DNA from: Eudorina sp. 2006-703-Eu-15
Taxonomy: Eukaryota; Chlorophyta; Chlorophyceae; Chlamydomonadales; Volvocaceae
Assembly: GCA_003117195.1 (NCBI GenBank)
Contig: BDSI01000042.1
Coordinates: 818,986-882,985, forward strand
DNA length: 64,000 nt
Direction of reading: 5' to 3'
Shown one piece after another: positions 55,853 through 64,000 of this stretch. Made by a program: the position numbers and the translations under genes. The notes beneath the pieces are model-generated. The model did not search any database and had not been told where the DNA came from. It saw nothing but the letters and a program-made list of their open reading frames with translations. How positions within the stretch are numbered: position 1 is the first letter of the stretch; every line of letters starts with the position of its first letter.

Positions 55853-58800
55853 ATGAAAGCAATGTCCAGGGCAGTCTTAAGCAACCCTCGACCGCTGCCT
55901 CAGCACCGACAAAGGTATGCGCGCCTTTCAGCAGCCGCTTTATCGCCCTTTTCGGAACGTCATGTAACAACGCACAACGCGCGGGTACAGGTGTTGCAAT
56001 CAGTGGAAGTGGACCATATTAGAAGACGGAAAGCTGATGGTGACGACACTGCTGTTGGTCATTTGCGGCCGGCGCACTCCCGGCGCCATGCCGTCGAGGA
56101 CGGAGCCCTGCAGATTGCAGTCGCGGGCTCATCCGAATGTGCCGTCGAGGAGCTTATTCCTTCTTTAGAGCTCGATGTAGCTTTCCAGCAGCCCTTGGCG
56201 GATGTGATGTGCCCCAGCGAGGCCGGTGGGGTCCGGACGCAGCGGTCGGCTGCACCCCAGACGCCAAACCTGGAAGCAGCGCGGGCAGCGACCTACCAGC
56301 TGGGGCCTCACTCAACAGCCTCTGGGTCTGGGTCAACACGGGAGCCCGACCGTACACGACAGGAGCCGCAACCACTGCACGGGCATCAGCGGCCACAGAA
56401 CGAGCATCAGCAGCAACAGCAGCTGTTGGCGGAGTCGCATCCACACAAGCAATTTCCGCATGCGTCGGTCCAGTCACGACATCCGCAGGGGGGACGGGGG
56501 CGGGGGGATCTGCCGGCCGTCACCGGCATGGCAGGGGCTGCCGCGGCGGGCGCTGTGTCAGTAGCTGTCCTGGGTCGTACAGATGTGGAGGCGCACGCAG
56601 ACCGCATTTCCCATTTGTCGCATGTCGGCGGCAGCCTGGCGCCGGAGGGTGTCACCCAGGGCGGCAGCTCTGACACATCGTTCAGCTCAGTCAGCGGTGC
56701 GGCCCCAGCGGTTGCCCGGTCCAGTGGTTGCACGGCAGACACCCCCGACCTCCCATCGACGTCGCTCAGACCCCCCTTGGGGATATTGCCGCCCCCGGAA
56801 GGCGGCGGCGAGCCGCCTGACGTGGGCCATTCCGGCCCCGTGGGAGGCCACTGGGGCGGCGGGCTGGAGAGTGAGCTGCTGGCCTGCCGCACTATCCACA
56901 GCGTCCAGCGCTTCCTGCAGCTGATGGGACCGCGGGCGAGCGCGGAGCTGATGGGGTGGGTGGGGATGTAGGAAATTGGTAGACATTTACAATATGGGGT
57001 GGGTGGGGAAGGTAGGTGCAGGGGCCGGGACGTTTTTGGGCACTTCTTTGAGGGCGCGGCGGCGGAATGTGTTCATCCATTCCAGCATCTCGGGGCGCTG
57101 CGGGGTCCCCCCCCGCATACGTGTAGACATCTTAGGGGATAGGGGTGACGCTGCGCCACCCAGAGCTGTACCCCTCCCTGCATGAATAGCTCGAGGCTGG
57201 CTTGTCCAAGACCTGCCTACCTCGTAGCCAGTTTATCCGCAAGCTCACTTCACTTCACTCACGGGTTCCACTTTTCATAACCTGCCGTGCACTAGGAATG
57301 CGGTTGTGCACCTGAGCCACCTGGTTGCGGAGGAGCCTCCGGATAGTGCCCTGGAGCGGCAGCTGCTGGCGGGGCTGCTGGATGACCTGACGCGGAGGCT
57401 GCGGGGCAGTGGGGGTCAGATGGGCCGGGGGCTGCTGGCGGCACTGGTGTGCGCCATGAGCCGCCTGCGGTGCTTCGACGGGCCGCTGCTGCGGGAGCTG
57501 GCGACCGCGGCACGTGAGGCAGCAGCGGAGCTCACGACACGGCAGATCGGGGGCCTTATGTGGGCATTCGGGAGGTGGGTTCTCGTTATCAGGTCCATGT
57601 GTGGGGGGGGGCATGTCTTAATGGCTGGATTGACATTCGGATGTTTGGAAAATTTCCTAGAGTTGAGAGGAATCCCCACCGTGCGCTAACTAACACACGG
57701 GAGGCCTGCACGGGTCGCCCGTGAGAACTCCTTGCCAGGCCGCGACTGACCGCTTAAAGGAGTGGCACGTCGCCTCGCGCTGCGGTTTCCTGTTCGTTAT
57801 CACCACCACCACCGCCACCACGACCGTAACCTTTCATGCAGTGAATTGGTGTTCTGGCTGTTTGTCGGGATGTTTGGTTTAATGGGTTTCGGTCGTCACC
57901 CTTTGTGCCCCTCCCCTTCGGATCAGATTTGCTGCCAATCCGGTCCTGTTTATTGTCTCTTTGTCGGGGTGCAATTTGAGAGATTGCCCGTGGCCAACTT
58001 TATTCTCAACCCCGCCAGGTACCACCGCGACTTCGCCTTTCGGCTGGCACCCGGCTGGTCAGCGGCGTTGCTCTCAGCTGCCCTGCCTGCGCTGCCACGG
58101 GCTCATTCCACGGAAGTGGCCATGATGTTGTACGGCTGCGCGCTGCTCCGCGAGCCCCCTTCATCGGCAGTGCTGGCGGCGCTCCTGACGGCGTCCCTGG
58201 CGGGCATGCCATCCGCCTGCGGCCCCGAGCTGGCCATGAGCATCTGGTCGCTTGCGGCGCTGCGGCTGCACCCGGGTCGCGACTGGTTGCGGGCGTTCCT
58301 GGACCGCTGCGACGAGGCCACGCGGACCTTCGCCGCCGGAGCCGCCGTAAGTAATGTACTGTACGGCCTGGCGGCGATGCGCGTGCAGCCGCCGGCGGCG
58401 TGGATGGTGAACTTCCTGTGGCAGGCGCAGCGGCGGATGAGCGACATGGACGCGCAGAGCCTGGTGATGCTGGGCTGGGCGCTGGGGCGGATGCGGTACC
58501 GACCGGACCGGAAGTGGCTCACGCGGTTCTTCAGGTACACCCGGTCAGCGGTGCTGCTGCAGCCGCGCGACCCGGTGTTTCCGGGCGTCTCAACGCAAGG
58601 ACTGGCGCGGGAGCCGCCAAGCCACGAGGCACTTCAAGCGGCAACGCAGCGGCAGGTGGCGCTCTGGCGGCGGCAGCAGCAACGGCTGCAGCAGCGGCTG
58701 CAACAGCAGCGGGCGGGCCCCTGGGGCTCTGCTGTTGCGGCCGACGGCAGTGTCGGCCCGGGGCCCATCCGCACCGCCAGCGGCGGAGCAGCCATGGGCG

Positions 58801-60650
58801 GCGGTGATGGGACGATACCGTCACAGGCATACAACATATTGCTGTGGTCGTGCGTGCGGCTGTCCTGCCGACCCATGGGTCGCTGGCTGCCGCTGCTGTG
58901 CGCCGCGGTGCAGCCCCGCCTTGCCGCTTGGCCGCCGCACGAGCTCTCGGCGTTGTTGTGGGGCCTGGCGCGGCTGAGCTGCCGGCCCCGGGACGATTGG
59001 ATGACGGAGTTCTGCGCCGCGGCGCGATCCAGCCTCCACCTGTTTCAGCCGCCCGACTGCGTCATGACCCTGCTGGCGATGTCGCGTCTGTGCAGCGGCC
59101 TGGGCTACCGCGCGACGGACGGCGAGCTGGCCAACGCGTTGGCGGCTCGCCTGGCGCCCTTCTACCCTCGCCTGCAGACCACGACGCTGATCTCGGTGTT
59201 GCTGGCTATGTCGCGGGTGACGCCGCGGGTGCGACCCATGCGGCTGCAGGAGGCGCTTACGGCGCTGCTGGACCGGGTGCAGGCGGTTGGCATGGCGCCA
59301 GATGCGCTTGCGCCGCCGGTGGTCGTTGAGCCTGAGGCAGGGGCCGAGGCGGCAGAGGTGGCGAGGCAGCAGCTGCAGCTGCAGGACGCAGGGCGGCAAG
59401 GCAGCATCCTGGTCGCGCAGACGCCTCCTCCGTCTCCCGACCTGACCCGGCCGCAGTCGCCGCAGTTCTCGCGGTCGACGCCGGCTGGCGCAGCCGCCGC
59501 GGCCTTGCCGCCGCTGACCTCCCGCGAGTGCGCCAACGCGGTGTTCGCCGTGGGCTGTGTGGCGCTGTGGCCCAGCTACAGCGACGTCCTGCGGGGCCTG
59601 TGCGCCGCGCTGCTGCGGGAGCTGATGCCCCGCGCCTTCCGGCTGATGCCCCAGATGAACGGCGTGGACCTGGTGCTGCTGTTGCACGGGGTGGCCATGT
59701 CGCGATTCCGTGTGGGGGCGCTGTGGCTGCGCCGTCATGAGGAGCAGGCGGTGCGGAGGCTGCGGGCGGGCGAGCTGCGGCCGACGCAGCTGCGGGATCT
59801 GCATCGGGCCTACCACGCGCTGGACTACCAGCCGGAGCTCCTGGCAGCATCTGTAGCTGCTGGACCGGGGTACGGCGAGGGAACAGTCGGGGACGGCGTA
59901 GCTGGGCCGGGGTACGGCGAGGCACCCGTCGGGGACGGAGGCAGGGAGGGCGATGTGGGTGGTGGAGTGGCCGGTGGCGACGGCGAGCCCGATGGGCGAG
60001 AACAGCAGTTCAGCGCACGGACCGGCGCGGATGGGCACCCGCAGCTGCACACGGCGGGGAGCAGCGCTCCCGGCGGTAAGGCGGTGCGGCTTCCTGAGGC
60101 GGGCCAGGCGACGCAGCTGAGCGAGGCGGCGAAGGCCCGCCGGCGGCGGGCTGCGCAGGGCCGGCGGCGACGGGTGACCGCCGCCATTGAGCGCCGGGTC
60201 ATGGCGGCAAAGCAGCAGGCGACCGCAGCTGCGAACGCGGAGGTGGAGCAGCAGCCGGCGCATGGAGCGAATCCAGGGACGGGCAGTGACACGTCAGTGG
60301 AGGGCACCTCCGGACAGGGTGCTCTGGATGAGCTCGAGGCCGCGGAAAGGGAGCTTGAGCAGCGGCGAGCCCTGATCCGGCGGTACACGGCTGCGGGGAA
60401 GCGCCGGGGTGCGGCGACAGGCGCCGGACAGCCAGAGGCCAGCGAGGCGAAGCCCAGTCGTAAGTCGCCGGAGCAGCCCTCTGTACCCAAGCGAAGGAGT
60501 GGGGTACGGGCCGCTCGGGGTGCTGATGCGGACGTGGGTGCGGCGGACGGCCCCGGTGCCGTTTTTTCTGAGGTGGCGTCACGGCAGGCTGAGTCCGTCG
60601 TCGGTGGTATTCTGGGGTGTTCAAGCCCCGCCGTGGTGGCGGGTGTGTGA
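55853..60650 (+). CDS. Octotricopeptide repeat (OPR) protein, probably organellar RNA factor
   Basis: Three exons (55853-56955, 57296-57574, 58019-60650) join in phase to exactly 1337 codons plus stop. The N-terminus (MKAMSRAVLSNPRPLPQHRQ, then RYARLSAAALSPF) is basic and Ser/Ala-rich like an organelle transit peptide. OPR-type helical repeats of 38-39 residues begin around exon 1's end (ACRTIHSVQRFLQLMG) and are clearest in exon 3: W-to-W spacing is 39 and 38 residues for PGRDWLRAFL, PPAAWMVNFL, RPDRKWLTRFF, and 38 for RPMGRWLPLL, RPRDDWMTEF. OPR proteins bind specific chloroplast or mitochondrial transcripts for processing, stability or translation. Gln/Ala-rich and Pro-rich inserts split the repeats. 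The C-terminal 300 residues are Ala/Gly/Arg-rich and no RAP domain is seen. Target RNA unknown. Confidence 0.85.
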
Positions 60651-60749
60651 ATCAGGTGTGCAGGTCTCGGCGGTGTTGTTGGCGGCGGAGTTGGGCCGCG
60701 ATAGGCCGCACGTCTTCGGCGCAACGCTGACTGTGCTTGGCCGCTAATG

Positions 60750-60754
60750 TGTAA
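60750..60754 (+). terminator. TGTAA polyadenylation word, OPR gene
   Basis: TGTAA 100 bases past the OPR stop, the first such word downstream. Confidence 0.45.
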
Positions 60755-62777
60755 TACATTCGTGCAGTGGCGCGGCCCGAGCTTAGGCCGCATTTCATTT
60801 CATCCCGATGTGCTCCTATGCCTCCTGCGTTTGGCCCTGCGTTTACCCGATTGCGTCGAGCAATTGCTGTAATCCGTGGAGTGCCGGTCTGGAAACCGAA
60901 CCTGGGGGAGTACGGCCAAGCTTGGGAGCCATCAACGCTTCAGAGGTCGCGTGCCCAGGCATGTCGCCTGGTCTGGCGGTGGGCTCCGTGTGGGGCTTCA
61001 TGGGGGTGTAGGCGATGAGTACAGACGAGCGGGGGCTTATTGAGCGGGCTGCGGCTCCACGAGAGGGATGGGGGGAGTGCGGGGGGACTGGCGCGAAGCT
61101 CCTGCACTCGGTTCGGTAGCTCGGTAGGGTATGTGAGTGTAGAGCAGTGATACGGTACCCGGGTATCCACTGTAGGAGATAAGTATCCAGTTGCAACGAG
61201 CGTGTCATGTCTTGTCTTGTGGCAAGGACCTTCGCGGTAGCGGCTAATGGGTTTGCGTGGGTATGTCGGGACGAGAGGTGTGTAGGTAGCGGCAGGGGGT
61301 TGGTGGGACTGTTATGTGGCGTATGTATGACAGCCAAGTTGGGTGTCGTCGTCTGCGGCGCCTGTGCCCCGGGGAATCCCCCGTAGCTGAACGCCAATTC
61401 GTGCTCTTGCTTTTGAAGTTGTAAGGGGTTGAGCAGAGCGTATGTACTGTCCAGGGCAGCAGCAGTTGCTGGGGTGACGAGACGGGCGCAACGATGTGGC
61501 CCTGGTGGGTGGACAGCGGGTGGACGAATATCGGAGGTGGACCTGCGGGAACCCGTCACGAGGGCTGATGGTCTCGTGGCACAACCTTCGCGAAGACAAA
61601 GGCAGAATGTTGAGTAAGTTGACGTCGGTAGCGGTTGGCGGCTTGCAACTCCGTTGCCGTCAAACACACGACCTCGACTTCAACGCTTCAGTAGTTTGAG
61701 GGTTTCAGTAAGCGTGAAGGTTGGAATCCGGCCGTGCTGTTTCAGAATGCCCGAATACGGTAAATTAGCTGAGGCTCAGAATGATTGCTGTCCACCGAAT
61801 TCCCTAACATCCCTGACACGATCGGTTAGCCCAAGCCTCAAGCCCAGTTCAGCTACAGCCATGGCCTATCAGATCGGACACTGGGAGTGCGACAAGTACA
61901 GTTTCAACCAAACTTCCAGCCTTAAATATAGCGAATCGAACCCAAAGATTCCGGCCCGGCATGTCGTTTTGATGCCTGCGCCGAAAATTCATGATAAAAT
62001 GGGCGTTTTGTGTCAAACTGTCAAGAACCGAAGCTGTGAGAATAGACATGGCTGGTTTCGGAAGTGGTTTATGGTATCATAACGTAACCGACAGTACAGT
62101 GCAGTTGACATTCGGGAGTTCGGGACAAATCAATTGTATTGTGCCTGCGGTACCCATAATAGGTTTCAGGCGCATGACATTTATTTGCGTCGTTTCCGAA
62201 AGGTGTCCATGAGGCGCGAATTTGCGCTTTCGGAACCTCTCCATGCACCCGACCCGTACACCGTTGCATTTGCATATAAGGAGGTGTGGCACACAGTAGA
62301 GTGACCATAAAGGACTCTCGTATGTTATTTGATTGATATCTTGGAGTATTGAGCGTTGAAGTCCTGCGCTTAGCGACACCTGCCCTCACCTGCGCGTGAA
62401 TGATGATTTCCACCGGCGCTGGCTCGCTCAACGCATCGCAATGCAAGAAACAAGCTTCCCTTGATCGTGTTCTTGCGGTAAGTTATGCTGCAACCCGAAG
62501 CTTTCCGTGCACTGAGTGACATGCAACACCTTTCGGTTCGTTCGGCTTCGTTCTGCTTACAGGCACACCGCAAGGTTGTCTTGAGGTGAGATTGACAGGT
62601 TCCCGTGTGTGGTTATATTGATTCTGCTTGGGCTTCATAAGTTATGCCGATACTGGTGTCGGAGCGACGACTTAATTGGCCCTCTTGCTGTCGCGCAGCG
62701 CGCCAAGCCGTCCAATTACTGGCAATGAAGCCAGCGCGCAGCGCAATTCTGTCGTCTGCAACTTCCTGGCAAAACAG
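60755..62777. other. Intergenic between OPR gene and dehydrogenase fragment
   Basis: No exon chain was found. A long minus-strand frame (61667-60843) is Thr/Pro/His-rich without splice or motif support. From about 61700 to 62640 the DNA is AT-richer. The 5' exon of the dehydrogenase may lie near 62640-62777 but no ATG in its frame could be linked. Confidence 0.45.
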
Positions 62778-63303
62778 GAGGGATTTCAGGCGAGCAATGC
62801 CAAGCTGCTGTCACGCCGTGGCTGGGCTGTTCCGGAGGCCAAGGCCAAGCTTGCCAAGTGGTCCTACGAGGTTGGGGAGCTGCAGCCGCATGAGGTGGAC
62901 ATTCGAGTCACCCACAACGGCCTGTGCCATACCGACATGCATATGCGGGTAGGTCGATCGACCGCAAAGATTGTTCGTGCAGCATTGCAATTTGCAGTTC
63001 ACATGCTACATTGCGTTGAATCTTGATTGGTTGTCAGTCAATCACCTCTGTGAGCTGTTACGCCTATGTTGCGCATGCCTCGACCCTCGCAGGACAACGA
63101 CTGGGGCGTGTCGGCGTTTCCCTTCATTCCCGGGCACGAGGTCGTGGGCGAGGTGGTGGCGGTCGGCAGCGACGTGACGGGCCTGCGGGTCGGCGACCGC
63201 GCGGGCGTGGGCTGGATCTCGAACTCATGCCGCGTGTGCTCCAACTGCAAGCGCGGCGAGGAGAACATCTGCGAGAAGGGGTACACCGGCCTCATCGTCC
63301 TGG
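62778..63303 (+). CDS. Zinc-dependent alcohol dehydrogenase, cinnamyl-alcohol-dehydrogenase-like (partial)
   Basis: Two exons, 62778-62948 and 63093-63303, join in phase 0 (ATGCGG|GTAGGT ... CCCTCGCAG|GACAAC). They encode the GroES-like catalytic half of a medium-chain dehydrogenase: HEVDIRVTHNGLCHTDMHMR with the catalytic-zinc Cys in GLCHTD, DNDWGVSAFPFIPGHEVVGE with the GHE motif, and the structural-zinc cysteines CRVCSNCKRGEENIC. Such enzymes reduce or oxidise aldehydes/alcohols with NADP(H). The start exon is not identified: the frame meets a TAA upstream at about 62671 without an ATG. After 63303 (GTGGGT donor, phase 1) no exon for the Rossmann half is seen up to 64000, so the gene either continues beyond the window across a long intron or is a fragment. 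Confidence 0.75.
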
Positions 63304-63387
63304 GTGGGTCGCCGCTGTTCGCGCTGTGTGTTATTTAAGCAGGCAGAACAGGAGTGCGTGACGTGCGAGGGGCCAAGTGGCGCCCAA

Positions 63388-63390
<3 letters not shown>

Positions 63391-63469
<79 letters not shown>
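63391..63469 (+). repeat. GT dinucleotide microsatellite
   Basis: About 79 bases of pure GT after GGCGCCCAATA, in the presumed intron after the second dehydrogenase exon. Confidence 0.95.
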
Positions 63470-63472
<3 letters not shown>

Positions 63473-64000
63473 CAAAGAGAAAAGCTGAGCCGCGAAAAAG
63501 CAGACCCGTGTCCAGCAATGCAACCGACGACTGAGACCGAGACCAGAGTTACCAATATGCCAGGGCGAAATATGTCGTCCATAAGGAGTCCCAAGGTGGT
63601 GTAGGCCGTGATGCTGCAGCGCCCCGTATCGTTGTCGAGCGCCGGTGGGCGCCGGGACGCCAGCAGAAGCAGCGGCTATGACGTCGTAGGCTAATGCAGA
63701 TGAAAACTCTACTAAGCTACCTACTGATCCTAAGGTGCAGCAAAAGCAAGGGCGTATGCGTCAACAGCGCGTGCAATGCCGACAGCAAGCAAGTGCCCGG
63801 CACAACCGTCCCAGCCCGTGCAGAAGGAAAAGATACTGACCTGAATGCAGAAACGGGAGCACCAAGCGAAGCAGCACCGTCAGTCGTTAGCGAAGCGAAG
63901 TCGGAGGACATGCAAGGCGGATGGCAAGACAGGGACACACGTGAGCGCGACGGTCCTAAAAGTTGTTAGTAAGAAGGAAAAAACGAGCAAAGCAAATGGA
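63470..64000. other. Right edge of window, no dehydrogenase exon recognised
   Basis: A plus-strand frame of 91 codons (63694-63969, start MQMKTLLSYLLILRCSKSKG) is open, with a short hydrophobic start and a Glu/Ser/Ala-rich rest. It has low GC, no family and no splice support. It could be chance. Confidence 0.35.

Noticed and set aside
60843..61667. A 275-codon minus frame downstream of the OPR gene
   Set aside because: Thr/Pro/His-rich composition, no introns or motif. It is antisense to the presumed 3' flank of the OPR gene.
1..64000. CRISPR arrays, bacterial operons, Shine-Dalgarno sites, rRNA genes
   Set aside because: None is seen. The split genes and TGTAA signals point to a eukaryotic nuclear genome, and the direct repeats present are microsatellites or whole-gene duplications.

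Overview
The window looks like nuclear DNA of a volvocine (Chlamydomonas/Volvox-type) green alga. Genes are split into many exons with GTGAGC/GTGGGT-like donors and pyrimidine-rich CAG acceptors. The polyadenylation word TGTAA lies 100-400 bases past several stop codons. Proteins carry Ala/Pro/Gly/Ser/His-rich inserts. GC content is high, with AT-richer spacers and abundant microsatellites, and there is an OPR protein, a family greatly expanded in this lineage. The species cannot be named from the sequence. Gene models below were built by hand: reading frames were joined at GT..AG sites only where splice phases agree.

Left end (1-6.3 kb): two minus-strand genes. The first runs off the window edge. 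The second (3702-5324) encodes a protein with one membrane segment, a coiled coil and a CaaX-like C-terminus.

6.3-30.5 kb: a tandem array of three units, all genes on the minus strand. Units I (12793-21650) and II (21651-30483) each hold an LRR gene and, upstream of it in transcription order, a 2-oxoglutarate/Fe(II) oxygenase whose last exon adds a ubiquitin-like domain. The period is about 8.86 kb and the copies are almost identical. Unit 0 (6293-12792) is rearranged: it keeps only the last part of the LRR gene and a gutted oxygenase-UBL copy, separated by about 3.2 kb of unrelated DNA with a small intronless gene. Single-base differences in C/G runs break the LRR frame at different places in the two full copies.

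31.7-36.5 kb: a complete 10-exon TKL/Raf-like protein kinase (504 aa) ending in a CaaX box. 36.5-40 kb is mostly non-coding with one possible exon.

40.1-44.6 kb: an inverted duplication of about 2.1 kb per arm gives two head-to-head copies of a two-exon gene of unknown function.

45.4-47.4 kb: a complete four-exon NAA30 (NatC catalytic acetyltransferase) gene. 48.7-54.1 kb: a coiled-coil protein gene of at least 11 exons with a CACCCG hexamer tract of about 570 bp in one intron. 55.9-60.7 kb: a three-exon OPR protein (1337 aa) with a likely organelle transit peptide. 62.8-63.3 kb: two exons of a zinc-dependent cinnamyl-alcohol-dehydrogenase-like enzyme whose remainder is not in the window.
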